From: VBCK01 sp035511515
GTDB lineage: Bacteria > Pseudomonadota > Gammaproteobacteria > Burkholderiales > Burkholderiaceae_F
Direction of reading: 5' to 3'
DNA: 64,000 nucleotides
Assembly (NCBI GenBank): GCA_035511515.1
Contig: DATKFG010000074.1
Location: 1 to 64,000 of the forward strand
The translations under genes and the position numbers were made by a program. How positions within the stretch are numbered: position 1 is the stretch's first letter; every line of letters starts with the position of its first letter. The notes beneath the pieces were generated by a model, which saw only the letters and a list, made by a program, of their open reading frames with translations, searched no databases and was not told where the DNA came from. Positions 51,167-59,752 of this stretch are shown here, one piece after another.

Positions 51167-53659
51167 ATGACCATAACAGCGATATCGCTTTCCCCTCTTC
51201 TGGATTCGACATGCCGGCTCGTCGAACAAATGTCGAGCGGTTCGTTGTGCTCGATTCTGTTGTGCGATCCGGACGGCAGCCGCCTGTGGCACGGCGCCGG
51301 CCCCAGTCTTCCGGCCAGTTACACCGACGCCATCGACGGCAGCCTGGTCGCCCCCGAACTTGGTCCGTGCGGCAAGGCGGCCTATTCGCGGGCACCGGTG
51401 GTCGTTTCGGATTTCGCCACCGAAGCAGTGCAATTCGAGTATGGCGCCCTGGCGCTGGCGCATGGGCTGCGAGCGTGCTGGTCCACGCCAATACTTTCCT
51501 CGAATGGGAGCCTGCTGGGCACGTTTGCGATCTATTCGGGTACGCCGCGCAGTCCGACCGCGCAGGACCGCCGGACGATCGAACGGATCACGCACCTGTT
51601 GGCGATTGCGATCGAGCGCAAGCGCGCCGAGGAAACGCTGCGAGAAAGCGAGGAGCGCTTCCGGCGCATGGCCGACACCATCTCCGAGGTCATCTGGTTT
51701 ACGTCTCTGGATCCGGAAAAGGTTCTGTACGTGAGCCCGAGCTTTGAAAAGATCTGGGGCTTCCCGGTTGAAAATCTCTATCGGGACCCGCGCCTGCGCA
51801 TGCAAGTGATTCATCCGGACGACCGCGAGCGCGTAACCAGCGCGTTCACCCGCTGGATTGGCGGTGACAACGTGAGTTACCACAATGTCGAATACCGGAT
51901 CGTCCCGCCAGACGGCGCTATGAGATGGATTCACGAGCGTGGCGTGCTCACGTTCGATGCCGATGGGAAGGCGCTTCTTGCCAGCGGAATCTCGACGGAC
52001 ATCACCGAGCGCAAGCGCTCCGAAGAACAGCTGCGGCGAAGCGAAGCGTATCTGGCGCAAGCTCAGCGACTGAGCCTGACGGGCAGTTTTGGCTGGAACG
52101 TTGCCAGCGGAGAGCTTGCCTGGTCCGACGAGACGTACCGCATTCTCGGATATGACCGGGCGATGAAGCCGACACTCGACCTGGTGTTGCGGCGCATTCA
52201 TCCGGAGGATATGGCGGTCGTGCGAGACAGGCTCGATCGAGCCACGCGCGACAGAGCGGATCTGAATTTCGAGCATCGGCTGATGATGCCGGATCAGACC
52301 ACAAAACATGTCCACGTCGTTGCCCGCGCTGTCGAGGACGGATCGAGCAATGTCGATTTCGTCGGGGCAGTGATGGATGTCACGGAGCGCAAGCAGGCCG
52401 AAGAAGCGCTGCGTGCATCGGAGCATCTTGCGCGCGGGCAGCTGACGGCGCTGACCCACCTTTCGGACTCGTTTGCCCGGGAGTCCGATCCCGACCGGCT
52501 GCTGGAGCACGTATTGCGGACGATCGTCGAACAATCGGCCGCCCACAGCGTCAGCGTCTGGGGTAGAAATGCCGCCGGCTGGCTCGATCTGGTGGCGGTG
52601 GTCGAGGATGGCCGGTTTCAAACTGCGAGCGACGCGCTCGATCCGGCAGCGAGAATTCCAGTGCTTGCGCAAGAGCATCCGGTCTGGAGCGAAATCCTGC
52701 GCAGCGGCCGGCACGGAGTGCTGGAGGACATCGACCGGGAATCGGCGCGCATGCGGGTTGGTTCGGACCCGGATGCGATCTGGCATCCGATGATGGAAGA
52801 CACCGATTCGGACCCGGCGAGGGCGCTGCTGAAGGCACATCTGCGGCGGCTCGGCGTGGTGTCGATCCTCTTCGTTCCGATGCTGGTTGCGGGGAAGGTC
52901 GCCGGAATCATTGGAATCCGATTCACGCAGAAGCGGACCTTTCGGAGGGAAGAAATCGAGCTGACGCGCGCGCTCGCGCATCAGGCCATGCTGGCGATCC
53001 GGCTGGTACGCCTGTCGCAGCAGAGCCGGCAGGCGGCCCTGGAAGCAGAACGCAACCGCATGGCCCGCGATATTCACGACACGCTCGCGCAGGCATTTAC
53101 CGGCGTGATCGTGCAGTTGGAGGCGGCGGCCGACGCGAACTCCAAGGGGTTGCCGAAGGAAGCGGAGGAACATCTGGGCCGCGCGGGCGACCTCGCTCGC
53201 GAGAGCCTGCGGGAAGCGCGGCGTTCAGTGCGCGCGCTTCGTCCGCAAGCGCTTGAGGGCAAGAATCTGCCCGAAGCGCTGGAAACCCTGTTCCAGAAGA
53301 TGACCGCGGGCACGGCCGTAAAGGCACAACTCAGCCTGCTGGGCGCGCCGCGCACGCTTCAGCCGGAGTGGGAGGAAAATCTGCTCCGCGTCGGTCAGGA
53401 GGTTTTGACGAATGTTCTGCGCCACGCCAACGCCACTCATTTCTCGGCGCGCCTGATGTTCGACCCGCAAGGCATCCGGATAGAACTGCGCGACAACGGG
53501 CGCGGCTTCGATCCCGAGGCCAGGCATGACGGAATCGGCTTGCTGGGAATGAAGGAACGCGTCCACTCCATGGGCGGCCAGCTCGGCATTCAGAGCGCAC
53601 GCGGCGCCGGCACCGTGATTTCGATCGCGCTGCCTTCGACCGACACCTCCCGTTCGTAA
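51167..53659 (+). CDS. Soluble GAF/PAS sensor histidine kinase (NarX/DegS-type HisKA_3)
   Basis: The product has 830 residues. There are no membrane segments. Residues about 10-145 form a GAF domain (SLCSILLCDPDGSRL, TPILSSNGSLLGTFAIY). Two PAS/PAC units follow (SEVIWFTSLDPEKVLYVSPSFEKIWGF; FGWNVASGELAWSDETYRILGYD), then a second GAF domain (about 425-610). The HisKA_3 phosphoacceptor is His637 in MARDIHDTLAQAFTGV. The HATPase has QEVLTNVLRHANATH, DNGRGFD and GIGLLGMKERV. This kinase layout with a NarL partner 5 bp downstream is the arrangement known to control PQQ alcohol oxidation systems (ExaDE/ErbR type). The PQQ dehydrogenase gene is divergent from it. Confidence 0.92.
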   Translation: MTITAISLSPLLDSTCRLVEQMSSGSLCSILLCDPDGSRLWHGAGPSLPASYTDAIDGSLVAPELGPCGKAAYSRAPVVVSDFATEAVQFEYGALALAHGLRACWSTPILSSNGSLLGTFAIYSGTPRSPTAQDRRTIERITHLLAIAIERKRAEETLRESEERFRRMADTISEVIWFTSLDPEKVLYVSPSFEKIWGFPVENLYRDPRLRMQVIHPDDRERVTSAFTRWIGGDNVSYHNVEYRIVPPDGAMRWIHERGVLTFDADGKALLASGISTDITERKRSEEQLRRSEAYLAQAQRLSLTGSFGWNVASGELAWSDETYRILGYDRAMKPTLDLVLRRIHPEDMAVVRDRLDRATRDRADLNFEHRLMMPDQTTKHVHVVARAVEDGSSNVDFVGAVMDVTERKQAEEALRASEHLARGQLTALTHLSDSFARESDPDRLLEHVLRTIVEQSAAHSVSVWGRNAAGWLDLVAVVEDGRFQTASDALDPAARIPVLAQEHPVWSEILRSGRHGVLEDIDRESARMRVGSDPDAIWHPMMEDTDSDPARALLKAHLRRLGVVSILFVPMLVAGKVAGIIGIRFTQKRTFRREEIELTRALAHQAMLAIRLVRLSQQSRQAALEAERNRMARDIHDTLAQAFTGVIVQLEAAADANSKGLPKEAEEHLGRAGDLARESLREARRSVRALRPQALEGKNLPEALETLFQKMTAGTAVKAQLSLLGAPRTLQPEWEENLLRVGQEVLTNVLRHANATHFSARLMFDPQGIRIELRDNGRGFDPEARHDGIGLLGMKERVHSMGGQLGIQSARGAGTVISIALPSTDTSRS

Positions 53660-53664
53660 CAATC

Positions 53665-54324
53665 ATGGCTGCCGAGTCCAAAGCAATGCGAAGGAACCTG
53701 CTGGTCGACAAAATCAGCGTGCTGGTCGCCGACGATCATGTCACCGTGCGCGAAGGACTGGCGGCCATGGTTGGCCGGCAGGCGGACATGATCGTGGTTG
53801 GGGAGGCCGTCAATGGCCGCGACGCGGTCGAGCAGTGGCGAAAGCACCGTCCGGACGTGAGCCTGCTCGATCTGCGAATGCCGATATTGGACGGTGTTGC
53901 CGCGATCGACGAGATTCGCCGGCAGGATCCGTCGGCTCGCATCATCGTCCTGACGACATTTGACACCGACAACGAGATCTCCGGAGCGATCAAGGCCGGT
54001 GCGAAGGGCTATCTTCTGAAAGATGCACAGCGGGAGGAATTGCTGGAATGTATCCGCAAGGTGCACGCCGGAGACATGTGCATTCCACCCTCGCTGATCG
54101 CCAAGCTCGCCGCCGGCATCAGCCATGAAGCCCTGACCGGCCGGGAGCTGGAGGTCCTGGCGCTGCTGGCGCGCGGCAAGAGCAACAAGGAAATCGGCAA
54201 GAACCTCTATATCAGTGTGACGACCGTGAAGTCGCATTTGCGAAGCATTTTTACCAAGCTGAATGTACTGAGTCGGACGGAAGCCATCACGGTAGCCAGC
54301 CGGCGCGGCCTCGTGCAAATCTGA
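53665..54324 (+). CDS. NarL/FixJ-family response regulator
   Basis: The product has 219 residues. The receiver has DDH (residues 23-25), phospho-acceptor Asp69 in VSLLDLRMPILDG, Thr in VLTTFDTDN and Lys in GYLLKDAQREEL. The C-terminal LuxR-type HTH (152-215) is LTGRELEVLALLARGKSNKEIGKNLYISVTTVKSHLRSIFTKL. It is 5 bp downstream of the sensor kinase gene and is its cognate partner. The most likely targets are the neighbouring PQQ and iorAB operons and genes 54495 onward. ATG 53665 is used; ATG 53686 is possible. Confidence 0.94.
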   Translation: MAAESKAMRRNLLVDKISVLVADDHVTVREGLAAMVGRQADMIVVGEAVNGRDAVEQWRKHRPDVSLLDLRMPILDGVAAIDEIRRQDPSARIIVLTTFDTDNEISGAIKAGAKGYLLKDAQREELLECIRKVHAGDMCIPPSLIAKLAAGISHEALTGRELEVLALLARGKSNKEIGKNLYISVTTVKSHLRSIFTKLNVLSRTEAITVASRRGLVQI

Positions 54325-54422
54325 CGGCGGTCGACCCGCATCGTCGGCACGCGCTCGACCGGGTCTCGTTCGAAGGTAGTAGAGCGCGCCGCTCCTTTCG
54401 CAGCAGCCGCAAAGCGCTCGCC

Positions 54423-54469
54423 CGGTCAGTGGCGTTCCGGCGCGCGAGGCGCCATCCTGCCGCTGACCG
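54423..54469. repeat. Long imperfect inverted repeat between regulator and hydrolase genes
   Basis: CGGTCAGTGGC (54423-54433) pairs with GCCGCTGACCG (54459-54469) over 11 positions with one G-U pair; a nested GGCG/CGCC element fills the loop. It lies in the 170-bp gap 54325-54494 and can be a terminator for the kinase/regulator operon or an operator for the next gene. Confidence 0.45.
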
Positions 54470-54494
54470 TGAACGCAATGAAAGGCCGAAGCGT

Positions 54495-55151
54495 ATGAGC
54501 GCGAGTTCGACCGACAAAGGCCTTTTGACCCCGGACAACTGCGCGGTGATCTTCATCGATCACCAGCCCCAAATGTTCTTCGGCGTGGCCAATATCGACC
54601 GCCAGGATTTACTGAACAACGTGCTGGTGCTGGCCAAGGCGGCAAAGATCTTCCACGTCCCGACGATTCTGACCGCAGTGCAATCCGAGGGCTTCAGCGG
54701 AAAGATCACGCCCAAACTGCTCGATCTGTTCCCGGAGCAGTCACCCATCGGGCGCTCCAGCATGAATTCGTGGGACAGCAAGGAACTGGTGGCGGCCGTC
54801 AGGCAGACCGGGCGCAAGAACTTCCTGATGGCTGCGCTCTGGAGCGAGGCGTGCCTGGTTCTACCCGCGTTGCAGATGCTGGAGGAAGGCTACGGGATCT
54901 ATGCGGTCGAGGACGCTTCGGGTGGAACGAGCAAGACCGCGCACGACGCCGCGATCCGGCGCATCGAGCAGGCAGGCGCCGTCTCGGTTACCGCGTTGCA
55001 GGTACTGCTTGAACTGCAGCGGGATTGGGGAAGAAAAGAGCACTACGACGAAGTGATGGCCGTGGTGAAGGAGCACTGCGGTGCTCATGGCCAGGGCTTC
55101 GAATTTGCGACCGCGATGGTCCACAAGGCAGCGGCGGCCAATCCACATTGA
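54495..55151 (+). CDS. Isochorismatase-like cysteine hydrolase (YcaC type)
   Basis: The product has 218 residues from ATG 54495; a longer frame opens at 54429 without homology. The isochorismatase-fold triad is visible: Asp in VIFIDHQPQMFFG, Lys in the AAKIF/GFSGKITPKL region and Cys in LMAALWSEACLVLPALQMLEEG. The WSEAC nucleophile is the usual form in YcaC-related hydrolases. The usual cis-peptide precedes Cys. Amide or ester hydrolysis is likely but the substrate is not known. It sits between the kinase/regulator pair and the AraC regulator gene, whose start follows its stop by 27 bp. Confidence 0.88.
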   Translation: MSASSTDKGLLTPDNCAVIFIDHQPQMFFGVANIDRQDLLNNVLVLAKAAKIFHVPTILTAVQSEGFSGKITPKLLDLFPEQSPIGRSSMNSWDSKELVAAVRQTGRKNFLMAALWSEACLVLPALQMLEEGYGIYAVEDASGGTSKTAHDAAIRRIEQAGAVSVTALQVLLELQRDWGRKEHYDEVMAVVKEHCGAHGQGFEFATAMVHKAAAANPH

Positions 55152-55178
55152 ATGGGAGGCAATCATGGGGGCGGCAGC

Positions 55179-55859
55179 ATGACGACCGCGTCACTGTCCG
55201 AGGGATGGGCTACCGCCGCCGTCCCCCTGGCAACAGCGATCGCAAACCTGATCGAGCTCGCCGGGGCAGCGATCGAGTCCGACCGCGATGTGGCAAGGGA
55301 TTGCATCACCCGGGCACTGGCCCTGCTTCGGGGCGTGCGGCCGGCCGGAAGACGTGAAGCGGCCTCCTTGTCGGCCAAGCGGCAGCGAGGCGGGCTCGCG
55401 CCCTGGCAGGTCAGGCGGGTGGTTGCCTACATCGACACTCATCTGGCCTCCAGGATCAGAGTCCAGGATGTGGCGGCCGTGGCCAAGCTGAGCGTGAGCC
55501 ACTTTTCCCGCGCATTCAAGACCAGTCTGGGTGTACCGCCGCTGGTGTACGTTGCGGCCAGGCGGATCGATCTCGCGTGCGATTTGATGCTCACGACGGA
55601 CGAGTCGATATGCCAAATCGCCCTGGCTTGCGGATTGTGTGATCAGTCCCATTTTTGCAGAGTGTTCCGACGCATCACCGGTGCGAGCCCCAACGTCTGG
55701 CGCAGAGCGCACTGTGCGGATCCCACGCAACGGGCCCGCGACGATGACGGCCGGGAGGTCCGTGCAGCTCAAGCAGCGCTCACGGCGGGTGCCTGGCGAT
55801 ACGCCGCCGCCGGCGGCCCTGGCGGGGAGGTCATGCAGCACCGGTCTTTGCTCAAATAG
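55179..55859 (+). CDS. AraC-family transcriptional regulator
   Basis: The product has 226 residues from ATG 55179; ATG 55152, which follows the previous stop directly, is in frame. The AraC DNA-binding domain spans residues 85-180: VRRVVAYIDTHLASRIRVQDVAAVAKLSVSHFSRAFKTSLG, then RRIDLACDLMLTTDESICQIALACGLCDQSHFCRVFRRITGASPNVWRR. The N-terminal 80 residues are short and helical (SDRDVARDCITRALALLRG) and too small for a cupin sensor. The tail of 45 residues is low complexity. It likely controls the hydrolase gene 27 bp upstream, with which it is co-transcribed. Confidence 0.88.
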   Translation: MTTASLSEGWATAAVPLATAIANLIELAGAAIESDRDVARDCITRALALLRGVRPAGRREAASLSAKRQRGGLAPWQVRRVVAYIDTHLASRIRVQDVAAVAKLSVSHFSRAFKTSLGVPPLVYVAARRIDLACDLMLTTDESICQIALACGLCDQSHFCRVFRRITGASPNVWRRAHCADPTQRARDDDGREVRAAQAALTAGAWRYAAAGGPGGEVMQHRSLLK

Positions 55860-56160
55860 CTGCCGGCTGTGCCTCCCGATGCTCAAAACCGGCAAGCCGA
55901 TGTAGTAGGCGTCGAAACCGCTGAGGTACGGCTACGCCAAGGCTGACAACTGGTCTGGTCCAAAGGCACCCGAGTAATCGGCGTCAGTGGAGAAACGCAG
56001 AGCGGTAAAGGGATTGAGGGTGATCAGGAGCCACGCAAAGCCAGACACAGCCACAGCGGACCAATCGGGCTCAATTACTACCGCGGCGACGCGAGAGCGC
56101 TCGGATCAATCGTAGTTCATGTCCTACTTGCTGCATCAGTCAGCAAGGAGTAGCAGAGAC
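55860..56160. other. 301-bp region without recognised gene
   Basis: No open frame with a plausible start was seen. The base composition is more even than in the flanking genes. It contains several short stop-rich stretches and a purine-rich tract before the small frame at 56161. It probably holds the promoter of the HAF-repeat operon and degraded sequence; nothing can be assigned with confidence. Confidence 0.5.
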
Positions 56161-56232
56161 ATGGAGGATTCGCCGCACCTCTCCTTCGAGGAGTTCATCA
56201 AGAACGCCAACGCGCCGTTTGGAGGAGGATGA
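56161..56232 (+). CDS. 23-residue leader-like reading frame coupled to HAF-repeat gene
   Basis: ATG 56161 follows AAGGAG by about 12 bp and opens a frame of 23 codons (MEDSPHLSFEEFIKNANAPF then three Gly). Its stop TGA at 56230-56232 falls between the GGAGGAGG ribosome-binding site and the ATG 56235 of the next gene. The amphipathic acidic composition looks like a real short peptide; function unknown. It may only act as a translation-coupling leader. Confidence 0.45.
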   Translation: MEDSPHLSFEEFIKNANAPFGGG

Positions 56233-56234
56233 CC

Positions 56235-57413
56235 ATGACCCATGTACGTGAGGTTCTCCGGCTCACAATTCTTGGAGCAACGCTCTTTCTAATTCCGGCA
56301 ATCGCGTTGGCGCAGGCGGGCCTCAGCGTTATCACCTTTGACGCTCCGGGCGCGGGCACATCTGGCGCCTCGTGTTTGCTTCAAGGCACTTTCCCTTATC
56401 AAATCAACGGCGAGGGGGAGATCGGAGGAAACTTTCAGGACGCGAACAACGTGCTTCACGGCTTCCTGCGCACCCGCGATGGCGCCGTCAGACCGTTCGA
56501 CGCTCCCGGTGCGGGGACGGGCGCGTGCCAGGGCACTCAGGGCTTCGCAATCAACTCGGAAGGCGCGATTGCAGGTGTAACCATTGACGCAAGCTACGTG
56601 TATCACGGCATGCTGCGCGAGCGCGATGGCGCGATCACCGTATTCGACGCCCCAGGCGCGGCCCCTCCCGTGGGCACTTTGGCCTTGAGCGTCAACCGAG
56701 ACGGGGCGACCACGGGATGGTACCTAGACGCAAGTAACGTGGCCCACGGCTTTCTGCGCGATCGCGATGGGGCCATCACCACGTTCGACGCTCCGGGTGC
56801 CTTTACCATTGCCGATTGCATCAACGCTGATGGAGCCATCACTGGATACTACTTCGACGCAAATAGCGTGGCCCATGGCTTCCTCCGCGCTCCAGACGGC
56901 GCCGTTAGTACGTTCGACGCGCCCGGCGCGGGGACGGGCCCCCCCGACCCCACGGGTCTCGCACAGGGCACTGGCGGTTCAGGAATCAACCAGAAGGGTG
57001 CGATCGTGGGGGGCTACTCGGACGCAAACTATATGAATCACGGTTTCCTGCGTGCCCCTGACGGCAGCTTCACCACGTTCGACGTCCCGGGCGCGGGTAC
57101 GGGTTCCACTCAGGGCACTCTTCCCTCAGGCTTTGCAGGCATCAACGCAGAGGGGGAGATCACGGGGGCCTACGTGGACGCGAAGAACGTGAGTCACGGT
57201 TTCTTGCGCGCTCCTGACGGCGCCATCAGTACGTTCGACGCCCCTGGCGCGGGCACGGGCGCCTCGCAGGGCACTTTCCCGTTAGGTATTAATTCCAAGG
57301 GCACGATCACTGGATACTACGTCGACGCAAAGAACGTGGGCCACGGCTTCCTGCGCACCGGGCGCCGCTGCCACGAGGATGGCCAGGATCGCCGCGGGAA
57401 TTGCGAAGAGTAA
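56235..57413 (+). CDS. Secreted HAF-family repeat protein (seven repeats)
   Basis: The product has 392 residues from ATG 56235 (GGAGGAGG 5 bp before it); ATG 56229 is also in frame. A signal peptide LRLTILGATLFLIPAIALAQA is cleaved near AQA. Then come seven repeats of about 50 residues, each running FDAPGAGTG ... GxNxxGxIxGxYxDAxNVxHGFLRxxDGA, matching the HAF extracellular repeat and probably forming a seven-bladed propeller. After the seventh HGFLR the chain turns abruptly to TGRRCHEDGQDRRGNCEE, unlike the family, as if the 3' end was lost by frameshift or recombination. Function is unknown; surface exposure is assumed. Flanking gaps are A+T-richer than the window, which suggests acquisition. 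Confidence 0.85.
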   Translation: MTHVREVLRLTILGATLFLIPAIALAQAGLSVITFDAPGAGTSGASCLLQGTFPYQINGEGEIGGNFQDANNVLHGFLRTRDGAVRPFDAPGAGTGACQGTQGFAINSEGAIAGVTIDASYVYHGMLRERDGAITVFDAPGAAPPVGTLALSVNRDGATTGWYLDASNVAHGFLRDRDGAITTFDAPGAFTIADCINADGAITGYYFDANSVAHGFLRAPDGAVSTFDAPGAGTGPPDPTGLAQGTGGSGINQKGAIVGGYSDANYMNHGFLRAPDGSFTTFDVPGAGTGSTQGTLPSGFAGINAEGEITGAYVDAKNVSHGFLRAPDGAISTFDAPGAGTGASQGTFPLGINSKGTITGYYVDAKNVGHGFLRTGRRCHEDGQDRRGNCEE

Positions 57414-57552
57414 GGAGTCGTTCAGAAGCTCGACGAACTGCTGGAAGCTTCCAGCGGCCGGTTCGCCAAGTCTGCTGCGCGCGCTGGCAGATATTCAAGT
57501 CATTTGTTTCATCTTTAACTTTAAGTAAGTAAAATAACTATTTGATTATTAA
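57414..57552. other. Short A+T-rich gap with possible gene remnant
   Basis: The last 70 bases are markedly A+T-rich. On the minus strand, 57450 down to about 57380 reads SFQQFVELLNDSLLFAIPAAILAILVAAAPG, a hydrophobic, membrane-like stretch that runs into the 3' end of the HAF gene. This could be the tail of a lost transporter gene, now joined to the repeat gene. Evidence is weak. Confidence 0.3.
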
Positions 57553-58503
57553 CTATTTTACGTTGGCATACTCAGCAGCTTGCTCCCGCGCAGCCCCTGC
57601 GTGCGCACTGGCGCATGCACCACGCACGTCCTCGCGGATGATCTGCGCCAGGCGCAGCGCGCCGGGTCCAGCGTAGTCGCGGTCGGCGAACACCAGGTAC
57701 AGCTCCGCCGACCGCTCCGCCCCCTCCCGCAGCGGCAGCGGCTTGAGCAGGCCACTTTCGAGTTCGTCGCGGATCGTGTCCTGCGCGAACCAGGCGAAGC
57801 CCAGGCCCATGCAAGCGGCATGAATCGAGGTCGCTTTGTGGCTCACGGTCCAGATCTGCTCTGCGCCCACCCAGCTGCCGCTGCGGCGCTGGCTGCCGCT
57901 GTCGCGGATCACCAGGTGGCGGTGCTTGCGCAGATCCTGCAGCGTGAGTTCGCGACCCAGCTGATGCAGTGGATGGTTGGGGTGTGCCGCGGGAACGAAG
58001 CGCAGCCGCATCAGCGAGTCGCCGGCGAAACCTGGCGGCACCCGTGAGCAGATCGCCAGATCGACCCTGCGTTGAAGCAGCGCCTCCTCGGTGCCGCTGA
58101 GCACGGTCTCGTACAGCTCGATCCGAGTCTGCGGTTGCTCGTCGCCAAAGCGCGCGAAGCATTGCAGCAGCAGCCAGGTGGGAAAAAGAATCTCCACGGC
58201 CAGGCGCAGCTCCGGCTCCCAGCCGGCCGCCAGAGTGCCGGCGGCGTTTTCGAGCGAGCCGGCTTCCTCCAGCAGCGCCTTGGCACGGCGGTACAGCACC
58301 TCGCCGGTGGGCGTGAGGTGCGCCTTGCGGCCGATCACCTCGAAGACCTTGACTCCCAGCAGCGACTCCAGCTTCTGCACCCCGTAGGTCACTGCCGACT
58401 GGCTCTTGTGAAGTGATTCGGCGGCTTGCGCGTAGCCACCGGCATCCACGACCGCCTGCAGTGCGCGCCATTGCTCGAGCGTGATCTTGGGAGTACTGGT
58501 CAT
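57553..58503 (-). CDS. LysR-family transcriptional regulator
   Basis: The product has 316 residues. The N-terminal winged helix is typical: LEQWRALQAVVDAGGYAQAAESLHKSQSAVTYGVQKLESLLGVKVFE. The LysR substrate-binding fold follows (ELRLAVEILFPTWLLLQCF, GEEALLQRRVDLAICSRVPPGF, HLVIRDSG, KATSIHAACMGLGFAWFA). It is divergent from the azoreductase gene across an A+T-rich 121-bp region with several palindromic elements, the classical LysR arrangement. It probably activates azoR-doxX-pirin in response to a quinone or azo-type electrophile. Its 3' end also borders A+T-rich DNA. Confidence 0.92.
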   Translation of the reverse strand: MTSTPKITLEQWRALQAVVDAGGYAQAAESLHKSQSAVTYGVQKLESLLGVKVFEVIGRKAHLTPTGEVLYRRAKALLEEAGSLENAAGTLAAGWEPELRLAVEILFPTWLLLQCFARFGDEQPQTRIELYETVLSGTEEALLQRRVDLAICSRVPPGFAGDSLMRLRFVPAAHPNHPLHQLGRELTLQDLRKHRHLVIRDSGSQRRSGSWVGAEQIWTVSHKATSIHAACMGLGFAWFAQDTIRDELESGLLKPLPLREGAERSAELYLVFADRDYAGPGALRLAQIIREDVRGACASAHAGAAREQAAEYANVK

Positions 58504-58571
58504 TTATCTATTTAACAGATAGGTAGACGGTAAATATTCTACTATTTTATCTAATTGATCAATAGTTAAAT
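58504..58571. promoter_or_regulatory. A+T-rich LysR/azoreductase divergent control region
   Basis: TATCT-N7-AGATA (58505-58521), ATTGATCAAT (58554-58563, perfect 10-bp palindrome) and an ATTTAAC/GTTAAAT pair (58510-58516 with 58565-58571) lie within 68 bp. Half sites with T-N11-A spacing are usual for LysR proteins. The base composition differs sharply from the genes beside it. Confidence 0.6.
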
Positions 58572-58624
58572 GCGGATCAGCGCCGGGCAGAACGGCTCCG
58601 GCAACAAACACCAGGAGATCGGCC

Positions 58625-59227
58625 ATGACCACCCTGCTTCAGATCAACAGCAGCATCAACAGCGGCAAGGCCGAGTCCAGCCGGCTTGCCGATCGATTCG
58701 TCGCGGCCTTCCGCGAGCGCAATCCCCATGCCCGGATCGTGAAGCGCGATCTGGTCGCGCAGGCCGTGCCCCATCTGACGGGCGAGCGATTCGGCGCCTT
58801 TCTGGCCAAGCCGGATGAGCTCAGCCCGGCGCAGCGCGCCGTGGTGGCCTACTCGGATGAGCTGATCGGCGAGCTCAAGAGCGCAGATGTTGTCGTGCTC
58901 GGACTTCCGATGTACAACTTCGGCGTGCCGTCGCAGTTGAAAGCCTATTTCGACCACATTGCACGTGCCGGCGTCACCTTCCGCTACACCGCCAGCGGCC
59001 CCCAGGGCATGCTCACCAACAAGAAGGTCTACGTGTTTGCCGCCCGTGGCGGCCTGTATGCCGGCAACCCGCTGGATACGCAGACCAGCTATGTGCGCGA
59101 TTTTCTGCGCTTTCTCGGTATGACCGAGGTCGAATTCGTGCATGCCGAGGGTCTGGCGGTCAGCCCGGAGATCCGCGCAGCGAGCCTGGCCAAGGCGGCG
59201 GCCGATGCCCAGCGCCTGGCTGCGTGA
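58625..59227 (+). CDS. azoR: FMN-dependent NADH:azo-/quinone reductase (AzoR family)
   Basis: The product has 200 residues, the normal AzoR length. The flavodoxin-like fold shows LLQINSSINSGKAESSRLADRFV (phosphate loop), VVLGLPMYNFGVPSQLKAYFDHIARAG (FMN-binding signature) and VFAARGGLYAG (isoalloxazine loop). It reduces quinones, nitro- and azo-compounds with NADH by two-electron steps in the cytoplasm, limiting redox cycling. It is the first gene of a likely operon with doxX and pirin, divergent from the LysR regulator. ATG 58625 has an AGGAG upstream. Confidence 0.92.
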   Translation: MTTLLQINSSINSGKAESSRLADRFVAAFRERNPHARIVKRDLVAQAVPHLTGERFGAFLAKPDELSPAQRAVVAYSDELIGELKSADVVVLGLPMYNFGVPSQLKAYFDHIARAGVTFRYTASGPQGMLTNKKVYVFAARGGLYAGNPLDTQTSYVRDFLRFLGMTEVEFVHAEGLAVSPEIRAASLAKAAADAQRLAA

Positions 59228-59291
59228 GCGCGCGATGTCTCTGGGTTCACACGGTTTTTCTGTTCAACAAACTGCCTTTGGGAGAACTGCG

Positions 59292-59702
59292 ATGAACAAC
59301 CTGTTCGATGCCACCAAGCCCTATACAGATCTTGCCGGCCGCGTCTTGATCGCTTCCCTGTTCGTACTATCCGGTTGGAGCAAGATCGGGAGCTATGCCG
59401 CCATGCAAGGCTATATGCAGTCGGTCGGCGTTCCGGGCGGGCTGCTGCCGCTGGTGATCGTGGTCGAAGTCGGCGGCGGCCTCGCAGTCATCGCCGGTCT
59501 TTACACGCGGGTGGCGGCGCTGATGCTGGCCGGCTTCAGCATCCTGGCCGCGTTGCTGTTCCACGCCGGCTCGCACGACCAGATTCAGCAAATCATGTTC
59601 CTGAAGAACCTGGGCCTGGCCGGCGGCTTCCTGTTCCTGGTGGCCAACGGTGCCGGACCGCTGAGCGTCGAGCACTGGCTGCGTCGTCCACAACGTGCCT
59701 GA
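59292..59702 (+). CDS. DoxX-family membrane protein
   Basis: The product has 136 residues with four hydrophobic helices. The DoxX consensus is seen: GRVLIASLFVLSGWSKIGSYAAMQGYMQSVGVPG, then VVEVGGGLAVIAGLYTRVAALMLAGFSILAALLFH and FLKNLGLAGGFLFLV. Family members accompany thiosulfate, quinone or thiol redox systems and appear with azoreductase and pirin genes in many proteobacteria. ATG 59292 has GGAGA 7 bp upstream. It is the second gene after azoR (64 bp) and 50 bp before the pirin gene. Confidence 0.9.
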   Translation: MNNLFDATKPYTDLAGRVLIASLFVLSGWSKIGSYAAMQGYMQSVGVPGGLLPLVIVVEVGGGLAVIAGLYTRVAALMLAGFSILAALLFHAGSHDQIQQIMFLKNLGLAGGFLFLVANGAGPLSVEHWLRRPQRA

Positions 59703-59752
59703 TTCGATCGGACCCGCCGCCAACGGCGGCGCACTACCTGAAGGAGTGTGTC

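Noticed and set aside
51035..53173. 712-codon minus-strand frame opposite the sensor kinase
   Set aside because: No domain features; the opposite strand has GAF, PAS, HisKA_3 and HATPase motifs.
56235..57413. HAF repeats considered as DNA-level tandem repeats
   Set aside because: Units are similar at protein level with varied nucleotides, so they are ancient protein repeats, not a microsatellite or recent duplication.
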